Shown: piece by piece, positions 25,213 through 33,159 of the stretch
Layout: the number at the start of each line of letters is the position of its first letter
How positions within the stretch are numbered: the first letter of the stretch is position 1
Source: Tissierella simiarum
GTDB taxonomy: Bacteria; Bacillota; Clostridia; Tissierellales; Tissierellaceae
NCBI RefSeq assembly: GCF_018917865.1
Contig: NZ_JAHLPM010000002.1
Coordinates: forward strand, 347,651-411,650
Direction of reading: 5' to 3'
DNA length: 64,000 nt
Notes under the pieces: generated by a model
Told to the model about the DNA's origin: nothing
The model's input: only the letters and a program-made list of their open reading frames with translations
The model's database searches: none
Position numbers and translations under genes: made by a program

Positions 25213-26583
25213 CTACTCACTACTTCTACAAGGGTGAGTAGTTTTTTCTTCCCATTTATGTCCTCTATATCGGTGTATAAAGAATGCGGCTCTTACATAC
25301 CAATCACAAATCATGGCTATCCAGACACCAAACATTCCAAAACCCAAATATCTAGCAAATAATATCCCAAGCCCAATCCTTATAATCCACATGGAGCCTA
25401 TGCTTATTATCATGGCATATCGTACATCCTTTGCAGCCCTTAGTGTATTCGGAAGAGTAAAGCCCAATGGCCATACTAAGCAAGCATTTATTCCATAGAA
25501 TATTATTATCTTTCTTGCAAGTGCAGCAGTTTCTGGTGACAGATTATATAGCTTCAATACAAATGGCGATGTCAGTATTATAATTCCGTTTACTAGAGCT
25601 AAAGCTATATAAGTATATTTATGAAGTACCTTTGTATAATATCTGGCCTGGTCATAATCCCCGGCTCCAACACACTGACTGACTACAGTAACTAAACCTA
25701 GTCCTATGGCAGCACCAGGAAGAAATTGAAAAGCTGTAAACGTACTTGCAACTGCATTTGCTGTAATAGCTGCAGTTCCAAATTCAGATACCACACTTAG
25801 TAATAATATCTTACCTAGCTGAAACATGCTGTTTTCTATTCCATTTGGTATTCCTATCTGTAGGATATTCTTAACCAATTTACCATCAAATTTATATTTG
25901 AAGGGCTTACTTATATGAATAATAAGACTTTCATCCCTGAGCAACAAGACTATAATTATAGCAGCCACAGCCCTGGACACAAATGTTGGAATGGCAACTC
26001 CCTCAACTCCCATACGAAATCCGTATATTAATATTGCATTTCCAACTACATTGATAGCATTCATTATTAGGGAAGTCTTCATAGTGATTTTGGAATTTCC
26101 CATCGCCCTAAATAATGCTGCCCCACTGTTATATACTGCTATAAACGGAATACTTGCAAATACAATCATCATATAAGTATTGGCATATTCTTCAACAACA
26201 GGTTCAATGGAGCCAAATACCACATTTAATATAAACCTTCTACCAGTATACATCACTGCCATTATGACCAGTGAAATAAATGTTACAAATACTATGAGTT
26301 GTTCTCCTGCCTTTGAGGCTTTTTCATTCTGATTTCTTCCTATATACTGCCCTGCAACCACAGCTCCACCTGTTGCCAATGCTGCAAATATATTTATCAG
26401 CAGAATATTTACTGAATCCACCAAAGATACAGCCGATACTCCACTTTCTCCAACACTTGCAACCATTATGGTATCCGCCATACCAACGGCAACTGCTAGT
26501 AATTGCTCAACTATGAGTGGTATAATGAGATGAATAAGAGTTTTTCTGGAAAAAATATAGTTTTCTTTTATATCTTTTTTCAA
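25213..26583 (-). CDS. MATE family efflux transporter
   Basis: This roughly 456-aa protein has 12 predicted membrane segments arranged as two six-helix halves. LIHLIIPLIVEQLLAVAVGM starts helix 1; ADTIMVASVGESGVSAVSLV is the typical MATE loop, with GGAVVAGQYIGRNQNEKA after it. It is a Na+/H+-coupled multidrug exporter of the NorM/DinF superfamily. No ATG is well placed. TTG 26583 lies 9 nt after AAGGGA; a TTG at 26601 without a site would add six residues. Its own terminator repeat follows. The substrate is unknown. Confidence 0.9.
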   Translation of the reverse strand: MKKDIKENYIFSRKTLIHLIIPLIVEQLLAVAVGMADTIMVASVGESGVSAVSLVDSVNILLINIFAALATGGAVVAGQYIGRNQNEKASKAGEQLIVFVTFISLVIMAVMYTGRRFILNVVFGSIEPVVEEYANTYMMIVFASIPFIAVYNSGAALFRAMGNSKITMKTSLIMNAINVVGNAILIYGFRMGVEGVAIPTFVSRAVAAIIIVLLLRDESLIIHISKPFKYKFDGKLVKNILQIGIPNGIENSMFQLGKILLLSVVSEFGTAAITANAVASTFTAFQFLPGAAIGLGLVTVVSQCVGAGDYDQARYYTKVLHKYTYIALALVNGIIILTSPFVLKLYNLSPETAALARKIIIFYGINACLVWPLGFTLPNTLRAAKDVRYAMIISIGSMWIIRIGLGILFARYLGFGMFGVWIAMICDWYVRAAFFIHRYRGHKWEEKTTHPCRSSE

Positions 26584-26750
26584 TGTCTCAAGTCCCTTCA
26601 AAATAAAAAAACCATCTAAGTATTAAAAAGATAGATTTCCTTAATTTATTTGTATAATTTGAGATAATTATATTAGAAAAAATTTAATAAATCAAATTTT
26701 ACATGTTCAGATTTTTATTATATAGGTAATCTTTTTAAGATTTACATTTT

Positions 26751-26779
26751 TCCTGCTTTTGAAGAACTCTATTTTATTA
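26751..26779. repeat. Dispersed terminator-like repeat, copy b (half)
   Basis: TCCTGCTTTTGAAGAACTCT followed by ATTTTATTA matches the right half of copy c. It overlaps the end of a degenerate gene. Confidence 0.6.
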
Positions 26780-26959
26780 GGACAAAGTAAAGAATACCTT
26801 AGATGCATATTTATCTGCAACTAGATTATACTCATATCCAAACTCTGGTAGCCCTCTATCAGTATCTTTATTATAAGGTAGCGAATTAACTTTTCTATAA
26901 ACTGTTGCATCTTTATACCAACCAACTATTTAAGAAATGTTGAAAAAGACTATCCTCAT
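26777..26959 (-). pseudogene. Degenerate gene with an in-frame deletion
   Basis: ATG 26959 reads MRIVFFNIS then TAA, and the same frame continues IVGWYKDATVYRKVNSLPYN and ...EFGYEYNLVADKYASKVF to a stop. From memory, MRIVFFNIGWMK-type openings and a central IVGWYKNATVYR-type motif belong to one larger family of proteins that often accompany HNH or restriction genes. Here the intervening ~70-100 residues appear deleted. A 44-codon ORF overlaps its start. It lies within restriction-system debris. Confidence 0.5.
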
Positions 26960-27093
26960 TATTCTATTTCCTCCCAAAGTGCTTTATATAATTCTTTAGT
27001 TGGTTCATGTAAGTTTTTCTCATACGCTTTATACATCTCACTAATTAAGTTTGTTAAAATCACTGCACTACAATCAATATGTTCCACTCTCAT
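26959..27093 (-). CDS. Short ORF in restriction-gene debris (44 aa)
   Basis: ATG 27093 to TAA 26961-26959 encodes MRVEHIDCSAVILTNLISEM and 24 further residues ending KALWEEIE; its stop overlaps the next ATG (TAATG). The frame stays open 18 codons upstream (INRCTLHPFKNRYN) without a start, so this is probably the C-terminal remnant of a larger gene. No known family. Confidence 0.35.
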   Translation of the reverse strand: MRVEHIDCSAVILTNLISEMYKAYEKNLHEPTKELYKALWEEIE

Positions 27094-27147
27094 ATTATAT
27101 CTATTTTTAAATGGATGTAAGGTACACCTATTAATACTTTTAGTCTT

Positions 27148-27786
27148 TTAAATCTTAGTAGTTAGCTCATTTTCAAGTTCATCTAACATATTCATTATAT
27201 TATCTACTTTTTCTACTATGCGTTTTTGTTCTTCTAAAGGTGGTAATACAAATAGTTCATTTCTTAACATAGTTAATGATAAGAATGGTTGTGCTCCCCC
27301 TTTTGTCGAAGCTTTCATTAATTCTTTTCTTCCTTCTAAAAAATATAATAAATATTTAGGTATAAATGACTCTGCACAATACCGTTTAAAAAGTGCAACA
27401 TTTTTTATAGCAATGTCAGTAATATCAGTAATCATTACCATACTTCCAATATTTCCACCTATCATTGAGTAGATAATATCTCCTGATTCAACTTTAGACC
27501 TTTTAATTATTTTTTCATAATCCTCTTTACTTATATATTTAGTCTTTTCAAATGTAAGTTTTCCATTAAGAAAGTCTTTTCCTGTTATTAATGGATATTT
27601 TTCTTCTTCTACATATTTAGGGGTATCATGTGTACCATCACGAACATCTATTACTTCTGCCATTCTAACCCATTCCCATCCCTCAGGTATCTCAAAAGAT
27701 TTTTCTTCCTCTGTTATCTCTGGCAATGGTTTTTCTTTTCTTATTTTTCCTTCCCTTATTAACTTTTCCTTTTCTTCCTTATTCAA
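27148..27786 (-). pseudogene. hsdS remnant (one target-recognition domain)
   Basis: The 212 codons start LIREGKIRKEKPLPEITEEE and FEIPEGWEWVRMAEV, the usual spacer-to-TRD transition in type I specificity subunits. A single TRD follows, with DVRDGTHDTPKY, YISKEDYEKIIKRSKVESGD and FIPKYLLYFL, then the conserved LPPLEEQKRIVEKVDNIMNM spacer helix. A full HsdS has two TRDs (about 400 aa). The 5' end is joined directly to an hsdR fragment, so it has no genuine start. It probably cannot act without hsdM. Confidence 0.75.
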
Positions 27787-28051
27787 GTCCCTGTTGCATA
27801 CCAGCTCCCATAGATTTTTTATTATCTTTAGCTTCTATTATTACAAGGGGCATATTAGGCTTGTAGCTTAAAATATAATCTGCTCTTTTTCTTTTCCCTC
27901 TGGCTACAAGATTTCCCCTGACAATAATTCTACCATCTGTAAAGCTATATTCAGCTCTTACTTGAGTTTTTATATCCCATCCTGCTTTTTCTATAGCAGG
28001 GATAATGTATCTCATTTTTATGTCTTCTTCTGATAAAGATTTTTTATTCAT
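27779..28051 (-). pseudogene. hsdR N-terminal fragment fused to hsdS remnant
   Basis: From ATG 28051 (GAGG at 9 nt) the frame reads LSEEDIKMRYIIPAIEKAGW, GRIIVRGNLVARGKRKRADY and MPLVIIEAKDNKKSMGAGMQ. These are the first 90 residues of a type I restriction endonuclease subunit, including the D...E-x-K nuclease core. It stops at 27779, seven bases inside the hsdS fragment. The remaining ~900 residues and all of hsdM are missing, best explained by one large deletion. Confidence 0.8.
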
Positions 28052-28397
28052 GACCACTATCCTCATTCCTTTTCCTATTGTATATATTTATAAAGTTTTG
28101 GAATATACTGGACAATCTTGCCTATATTATACCATATTTTTTAATATAGTTAGATACATAACATCATTAAACCTTAAATCTTATAATCTACAATATTTTT
28201 ATATTATTTTTCTTATATTTATCCTTAAATCCTTAATTTCTTTTTCCTGCTCTAACTATGTAATCTGAAAATAAAGTTCTTCAAAGAATTGGGGCAGGGA
28301 TAAGAATTAAGAGATAAGGAATAAGGAAAGGAATAAGAAGGGGAAACAGAGTGGTTTCAAGAGGTTGAGAGAAAGAGGAAAGAGAAGGAGAAATATA
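28052..28397. other. Intergenic: AT-rich promoter region, polypurine run and repeat arm
   Basis: Holds one repeat arm (CTGAAAATAAAGTTCTTCAA at 28265-28284) and a long purine-rich run (about 28285-28395, GGAAAGGAATAAGAAGGGG and similar). No gene or RNA recognised. Confidence 0.5.
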
Positions 28398-28459
28398 AAA
28401 AGCAGGAGATTTTATGGGATTTATTCCATGTTCTCTCCTGCTTTTGAAGAACTTTATTT
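28265..28459. repeat. Dispersed terminator-like repeat, copy c
   Basis: AAATAAAGTTCTTCAA near 28269-28284 and its inverse TTGAAGAACTTTATTT at 28444-28459 enclose about 160 bp that includes the CAGGAGA hairpin of the recR terminator. Confidence 0.65.
28398..28445 (-). terminator. Terminator of the dnaX-ybaB-recR operon
   Basis: AAAAGCAGGAGA / TCTCCTGCTTTT, perfect 12 bp; the minus strand continues TTTATATTTCTCC. Confidence 0.75.
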
Positions 28460-28484
28460 GATTTAGACATTATTCATTTATTAA

Positions 28485-29084
28485 CTACAATTCTCTTCTA
28501 TTTTCTATAGCTTTAGATAAAGTCACTTCATCAAAGTATTCTAGGTCTCCTCCTACAGGAATTCCATGGGCTATTCTTGTTACTTTGACTCCTAAAGGTT
28601 TTATTAACTTTGATAGATAAAGAGCTGTTGCTTCTCCTTCTACTGTTGGATTAGTAGCAAGAATTATTTCCTTTACTTCTCCATCACCCAACCTATTTAA
28701 AAGTTCTTTTACCTTTATATCATTAGGTCCCACATTATCCATAGGAGAAATAACTCCATGAAGTATATGATATAATCCTTTATATTCTCTAGTTCTCTCC
28801 ATAGCTATAACGTCTTTTGCCCCTTCTACTACACATATAATAGACTTGTCTCTTGAGTCATTTTTACATAAATAACAAGGGTCATCATCCGTTAAGTTAC
28901 AACATACACTACAAAACCTAATCTTCTCTTTTGCATTGGTTATGGCATTAGCTAGCTTATCTGCTTCTAACGATTCCATTTCCAGTACATAAAATGCAAG
29001 TCTTTGAGCAGTCTTTCTTCCTATGCCTGGTAGCTTTGAAAGCTGTTCAATTAAATTTGCAATAGGCAATGCATAATAATCCAT
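28485..29084 (-). CDS. recR: Recombination protein RecR
   Basis: This 199-aa protein is the RecFOR loader subunit that acts at gaps to place RecA. It has the N-terminal HhH ([20 protein letters not shown]), the four-Cys zinc finger [16 protein letters not shown] (residues about 54-69) and a Toprim domain starting [16 protein letters not shown], ending [20 protein letters not shown]. Length equals the family norm. ATG 29084 follows GGGAGG. Third gene of dnaX-ybaB-recR with 14-15-bp gaps; a terminator follows. Confidence 0.97.
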   Translation of the reverse strand: MDYYALPIANLIEQLSKLPGIGRKTAQRLAFYVLEMESLEADKLANAITNAKEKIRFCSVCCNLTDDDPCYLCKNDSRDKSIICVVEGAKDVIAMERTREYKGLYHILHGVISPMDNVGPNDIKVKELLNRLGDGEVKEIILATNPTVEGEATALYLSKLIKPLGVKVTRIAHGIPVGGDLEYFDEVTLSKAIENRREL

Positions 29085-29098
29085 TTAAAAGCCTCCCA

Positions 29099-29434
29099 CT
29101 AGAACAGTCCTGGTATGTTCATTCCTCCAGTAAGTTTCTTCATTTCTTCTGCCATCATATTTTCCGCTTTTCTCAAAGCTTCATTAACGGCAGCCATTAT
29201 TAAGTCTTGTAACATTTCTATGTCTTCTGGATCTACTACAGATTCATCTATAGTAATTCCTAATATTTCTTTTTTTCCATTTACTTTAACAGTTACTGCT
29301 CCACCACCAGAACTTGCTTCTACTTCTGTTTCTTCTAATTGGCTTTGCATTTCCTCCATTTGCTTTTGTACTTTCTGCATTTGCTTCATCATATTTCCCA
29401 TGTTACCCATTCCTGGGAATCCACCTCTTGCCAT
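29099..29434 (-). CDS. ybaB: YbaB/EbfC nucleoid-associated protein
   Basis: This 111-aa protein has a Gly/Met-rich start ([20 protein letters not shown]), a coiled central helix, and the conserved [20 protein letters not shown] strand. It forms tweezer-shaped dimers that bind DNA; the precise role is unsettled. ATG 29434 follows AAGGAGA. It sits in the near-universal position between dnaX and recR and is surely cotranscribed with them. Confidence 0.95.
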   Translation of the reverse strand: MARGGFPGMGNMGNMMKQMQKVQKQMEEMQSQLEETEVEASSGGGAVTVKVNGKKEILGITIDESVVDPEDIEMLQDLIMAAVNEALRKAENMMAEEMKKLTGGMNIPGLF

Positions 29435-29449
29435 AGTAATTCTCCTTCC

Positions 29450-31084
29450 TTATTTTATTTCTACTATATCTTTTCCAAAGAAGTCTATAACTTCTTTTAT
29501 TGCTTCTTCTTTATTATCTTTATTTTCAACTAGAATTTCAGTTTTTTTTTCATCTATTACAAAATTAACAGTTATATTTTTATTAAAATAAGAAGAAACT
29601 ATTTGTTCAACAAAGTCCTTATGATTCTTTCCACTTACAGCTTCCTTATGGAAACCATATCCTTCTTTATATCCAATGGTGAGTAAATTGTTATTATAGG
29701 AAATTGGTATTCCTTCCATTAAAAGAGCATAAGTATTGATTCTTTTATCCTTTATCATTTTCAATATCTTTGACCATTCTTTTGATATAGTTTCAAAAAG
29801 TAATTCCTTTCCATCATCAACTATATTAATTGATTCTTGGTTCAATTCTTCTTTAGGCTCTTCTTGAGATTTTTCCTTAGGTTTATCTTTTTTAACTAAA
29901 GGACTACTTTCCTTCCCAACAATTTCTTCCTTAACATCGACTTTCTCAGTTTTTATCCCCATCTCAAGTCTTTTAATTCTTTCTTCTAAATCCATTTCTT
30001 TTTCTAGTTTAATTAATTTTATTGCTGCCATTTCCAGAATAATTCTTGGTTGGGTTGACCATTTAGCTTGACCTTCACTTATACTGAGTATATCCAAGGC
30101 TTTCAAAATAAAGTTTATGGTCATACTTTTACTCTGATGAAGATATTGATTTAAAGTATCTTGATCCATATCTATTATATCTATTGGATTTTGAGATGTT
30201 TTTACAACCATTAAATTTCTGAAATGATAGATTAAATCCTTAATAAATTGATGAATATCCTTTCCATTTTGGATAGTCTCATCTATAACAAGTAATACTT
30301 TTTCTAATTCCTTGTCTTTAATATTATCTACCATATTAAAGATTAAATCTGTATTAGCTATTCCTAATATATTTACCGTATCCTCATAAGTAAGATCTCC
30401 TTCTTTAAAAGAAATACATTGATCCAATAAGCTTAATGCATCTCTCATAGCTCCATCAGAATTTCTAGCTATTAGATTGAGAGCTCTATCTTCTACAGAA
30501 ATATCTAAATTATCACATATACTTTTCATATTTTCCATTATATCCTTGGTAACTATCCTCTTAAAATCAAACCTCTGACAACGAGATAGAATAGTTTGGG
30601 GCAACTTTTCCATTTCTGTAGTAGCCAGTATAAATATTAGGTGCTTTGGAGGTTCTTCTAAAGTTTTAAGAAGAGCATTAAAAGCTCCTTTTGAAAGCAT
30701 ATGAACCTCATCTACTATATATACTTTATACTTAGCCATAGATGGAGGATATATAACCTTTTCTCTCAAATCTCTGACATCATCTACACTATTATTACTA
30801 GCAGCATCCATTTCCATTACATCCATTATACTTTCATCTAGTATCCCTGTGCATACTTCACATTGATTACAGGGATTTCCATTTATAGGATTTAGGCAGT
30901 TTACTGCTCTAGCAAATATTTTTGCTGTAGAAGTTTTTCCAGTTCCTCGAGTCCCGGCAAATAAATAGGCATGACCAATATTTCCCTTTAATATTTGATT
31001 TTTTAAAGTGGTTGTTATATGTTTTTGCCCTAATACTTCATCGAAGTTTTTCGGTCTATATTGTCTGTACAAAGCTTGATACAT
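29450..31084 (-). CDS. dnaX: DNA polymerase III subunit gamma/tau
   Basis: This 544-aa clamp-loader ATPase has Walker A GTRGTGKTSTAK (residues about 42-53), the zinc site C-x8-C-x2-C-x2-C (CLNPINGNPCNQCEVC), Walker B DEVHMLSKGAFNALLKTLEE and the sensor region ILATTEMEKLP. A Lys/Glu-rich linker (about 385-430) leads to a short C-terminal tau domain. The start at 31084 gives the standard MYQALYRQYRP and follows AGGTGA; the upstream GTG lies within that site. No frameshift slippery heptamer was evident. Confidence 0.96.
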   Translation of the reverse strand: MYQALYRQYRPKNFDEVLGQKHITTTLKNQILKGNIGHAYLFAGTRGTGKTSTAKIFARAVNCLNPINGNPCNQCEVCTGILDESIMDVMEMDAASNNSVDDVRDLREKVIYPPSMAKYKVYIVDEVHMLSKGAFNALLKTLEEPPKHLIFILATTEMEKLPQTILSRCQRFDFKRIVTKDIMENMKSICDNLDISVEDRALNLIARNSDGAMRDALSLLDQCISFKEGDLTYEDTVNILGIANTDLIFNMVDNIKDKELEKVLLVIDETIQNGKDIHQFIKDLIYHFRNLMVVKTSQNPIDIIDMDQDTLNQYLHQSKSMTINFILKALDILSISEGQAKWSTQPRIILEMAAIKLIKLEKEMDLEERIKRLEMGIKTEKVDVKEEIVGKESSPLVKKDKPKEKSQEEPKEELNQESINIVDDGKELLFETISKEWSKILKMIKDKRINTYALLMEGIPISYNNNLLTIGYKEGYGFHKEAVSGKNHKDFVEQIVSSYFNKNITVNFVIDEKKTEILVENKDNKEEAIKEVIDFFGKDIVEIK

Positions 31085-31174
31085 GAGCTTCACCTACATT
31101 TTTATTAATATATTATATTATAACAGATTGGATACACTTTTACACCCATTATATTAATATGACTTTATTTATAG

Positions 31175-31203
31175 TTGACATATTTTTTATTTTTAGTTAT
31201 AAT
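31175..31203 (+). promoter_or_regulatory. Strong SigA-type promoter for tRNA-Ser / SRP RNA
   Basis: TTGACA (31175-31180), 17-bp spacer, TATAAT (31198-31203), both perfect consensus. It drives the plus-strand RNAs and lies back to back with dnaX. Confidence 0.85.
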
Positions 31204-31255
31204 ATAATCCTGTGGGACAAATAAATAATTTATTTATTTATTTAGGCAATGATGT

Positions 31256-31346
31256 GGAGAGGTGGCTGAGTTGGCTGAAGGCGCTCGCCTGGAAAGCGGG
31301 TAAACGTGGAAGCGTTTCGAGGGTTCGAATCCCTCTCTCTCCGCCA
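31256..31346 (+). tRNA. tRNA-Ser (anticodon GGA)
   Basis: This 91-nt class II tRNA has acceptor GGAGAGG / TCTCTCC, a D-arm, an anticodon arm CTCGC-CTGGAAA-GCGGG with anticodon GGA (reads UCC/UCU), a long variable arm (TAAACGTGGAAGCGTTTC), a T-arm GAGGG-TTCGAAT-CCCTC, and encoded CCA. Confidence 0.97.
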
Positions 31347-31357
31347 TTATTATTTTT

Positions 31358-31626
31358 GCCGTGCTAGATGGGGAGGCAGCGGTGCCCTGTAACCTGCAAT
31401 CCGCTATAGCAGGATTGAATTCCCAGTCTAGGCATCTCTATTGTAAGGTCTGCCCTGAATAAGTGGCAGTGACGATTGGGTCCTGCGCAACGGAAACTCA
31501 TGAATCCCGTCAGATCCGGAAGGAAGCAGCGGTAAGTGAAACTTTTCGTGTGCCGCGGGGGTGCCTGATTTGAGTTAACTGTTCAGGTAACGCTTGGAAT
31601 AGGATTGTCAAAACTGGGTGCACGGA
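31358..31626 (+). ncRNA. ffs: Signal recognition particle RNA, large bacterial type
   Basis: A 269-nt RNA with paired ends (GCCGTGC / GCACGG). The S-domain tip is GTCAGATCCGGAAGGAAGCAGCGGTAAG-like, read in pieces as CAGATCCGGAAGGAAGCAGC with GGAA tetraloop and the asymmetric Ffh-binding loops. A 5' Alu-type domain is present, as in Bacillus and Clostridium. It forms the SRP with Ffh for co-translational membrane targeting. It lies 11 bp after tRNA-Ser and shares its promoter. Confidence 0.95.
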
Positions 31627-31638
31627 TACATAGAAATT

Positions 31639-31668
31639 AAGCTATGGTATTTTACCATAGCTTTTTTA
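31639..31668 (+). terminator. Terminator of the SRP RNA
   Basis: AAGCTATGG / CCATAGCTT with TTTTT following. On the minus strand it may also end the flagellar genes that stop at 31677. Confidence 0.85.
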
Positions 31669-31676
31669 TTTGGTTT

Positions 31677-32111
31677 TTATCCTTGAAAGGTTTTTCCTGT
31701 CTTAATATTGTGTTCTTCCAAAGAACTTTTACCATAAGTAAGTCCCGATATGATATTAGGAGGTTCTTTGGTTTCCAACTCTTTAAAACCTTCATATACT
31801 GGAGTTAATATTTTTATAGATTCATTATATGAATTGATATCTTTTTTAAGTTCGCCTTCTGTTATTAACTTGTTGATAAAAATGTAAATTTCCTTTAAAT
31901 TTGTTGATAACTCATTACTTTCTCTAAATATTACTAACAACTCTGTTAATATATCTCTAGATCTATTATTTACTAATGTTAAAAGTTCGTTATTTTCCTC
32001 ACTTATAGCTTTTTTAGCTTCTTTAAAGTTATCTATAAGACCTTCATGGAGAAGAGCCACCAATCCCCATTCATTGGCAGCCAATATTCTCTTCTCTAAA
32101 TCAATTTCCAT
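31677..32111 (-). CDS. FliS-like flagellar export chaperone
   Basis: This 144-aa helical protein has a FliS-like layout: GLVALLHEGLIDNFKEAKKA early (the FliS ML-x-L-YDGAI-like helix), long helices through SRDILTELLVIFRESNELST, KEIYIFINKLITEGELKKDI and a variable tail after residue 115. FliS binds the flagellin C-terminus to prevent premature polymerisation. Similarity is moderate, so the call rests partly on its position 11 bp downstream of flagellin. ATG 32111 follows AGGTGA. The tail (LEEHNIKTGKTFQG) is not typical. Confidence 0.65.
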   Translation of the reverse strand: MEIDLEKRILAANEWGLVALLHEGLIDNFKEAKKAISEENNELLTLVNNRSRDILTELLVIFRESNELSTNLKEIYIFINKLITEGELKKDINSYNESIKILTPVYEGFKELETKEPPNIISGLTYGKSSLEEHNIKTGKTFQG

Positions 32112-32122
32112 AGTTTAATCAC

Positions 32123-32947
32123 CTACTTTAACAGTTGCAGTACAGTTTGTGGCAACTGGTTAGCTTGTCCCAACATATTAGTTCCTGCTTGTTGTAATAT
32201 ATTTAGCTTAGTAAATTCAGACATTTCTAATGCCATATCTACATCTTCTATTCTAGACTTTGCTGCTGTTAAATTTTCCGCAGTATTATCTACATTTCTT
32301 ATAGTATGTTCTAGCCTATTTTGGTATGCTCCTAGTTTAGAACGATGAGAAGATACTGTTTGTATAGCAGTATTATACTTTTCTATAGCTTTGCTATAGT
32401 CTTCACTTTGTGAAGAACTGCTTACGATACCATTTATTCCCAGAGTAGTTGTATCTACTTTAAATTCAGCCATATTAATATTCAGAGATTGACCTTCATT
32501 AGCGCCAATTTGTAATTTTAAATCTTTTTTTGAACCATCTAATAGTTTTATTCCATTAAAATCTGATTCCTCGGCTATTTTATCAATTTGCTCTGTTAAT
32601 TGTTCAATTTCATTGTGTATAGCTTCCAATTCTCCATCCTCGTATACTCCATTAGCCCCTTGGACGCTTAATTCTCTCATTCTTTGAAGCATTGCATGAA
32701 CTTCATTTAAAGCTCCTTCTGCTGTTTGTATTAAAGATATACCATCTAAAGAGTTTCTAGAAGCTTGTCTAAGTCCTTTTACTTGAGCCTCCATCTTTTG
32801 TGATATAGCTAGTCCTGCTGCATCATCTGAAGCCTTGTTTATTCTCTTACCAGATGATAACCTCTCTAAAGTTTTTCCCAATGCATTTGTATTAATATTA
32901 AGTAATCTATGGGTATTTAACGCTGGAATATTATTATTAATCCTCAT
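32123..32947 (-). CDS. hag: Flagellin
   Basis: This 274-aa filament subunit has the conserved D0/D1 N terminus MRINNNIPALNTHRLLNINT, LERLSSGKRINKASDDAAGL and SLIQTAEGALNEVHAMLQRM, and a C terminus NVDNTAENLTAAKSRIEDVD...QQAGTNMLGQANQLPQTVLQ. The central variable domain is very short, giving a minimal flagellin. AGGAGG precedes ATG 32947, inside the end of the 66-aa gene (11-bp overlap). Exported by the flagellar type III system, none of which lies in this window. Confidence 0.96.
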   Translation of the reverse strand: MRINNNIPALNTHRLLNINTNALGKTLERLSSGKRINKASDDAAGLAISQKMEAQVKGLRQASRNSLDGISLIQTAEGALNEVHAMLQRMRELSVQGANGVYEDGELEAIHNEIEQLTEQIDKIAEESDFNGIKLLDGSKKDLKLQIGANEGQSLNINMAEFKVDTTTLGINGIVSSSSQSEDYSKAIEKYNTAIQTVSSHRSKLGAYQNRLEHTIRNVDNTAENLTAAKSRIEDVDMALEMSEFTKLNILQQAGTNMLGQANQLPQTVLQLLK

Positions 32948-33137
32948 TTCCTTCCTCCTCTAAATTGTTTATATTCTCTATAAAAGATAAGGCTTCTCCA
33001 AGAATAAGAAACATTTCCTTTGGAATCTTATCAATGCTATTTACACTAAATTCTTCTTTTAAGTCTATTTTATTTATATGGCTTTTCTTATCATATGCTT
33101 TTTTTATATAATTGTTGGATACCAATCTTTTTTTCAT
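32937..33137 (-). CDS. Small protein upstream of flagellin (66 aa)
   Basis: The sequence MKKRLVSNNYIKKAYDKKSH shifts from a basic N half to an acidic C half (IENINNLEEEGNED). It is not recognised. AGGTGA precedes ATG 33137; the stop overlaps the flagellin start by 11 bp, so it is likely coupled to flagellin translation. Position suggests a regulator or assembly factor for flagellin, comparable in placement to FlaG, CsrA or FliW genes but without their sequence features. Confidence 0.6.
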   Translation of the reverse strand: MKKRLVSNNYIKKAYDKKSHINKIDLKEEFSVNSIDKIPKEMFLILGEALSFIENINNLEEEGNED

Positions 33138-33159
33138 ATCTTCACCTAATCATCCCTAC

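Noticed and set aside
27148..28051. Functional type I restriction system
   Set aside because: hsdM and about 90% of hsdR are missing, and hsdS has one recognition domain.
29115..29591. Long plus-strand open frames opposite ybaB/dnaX
   Set aside because: They are antisense to conserved genes, Ser/Phe-rich and without ribosome sites; typical shadows.
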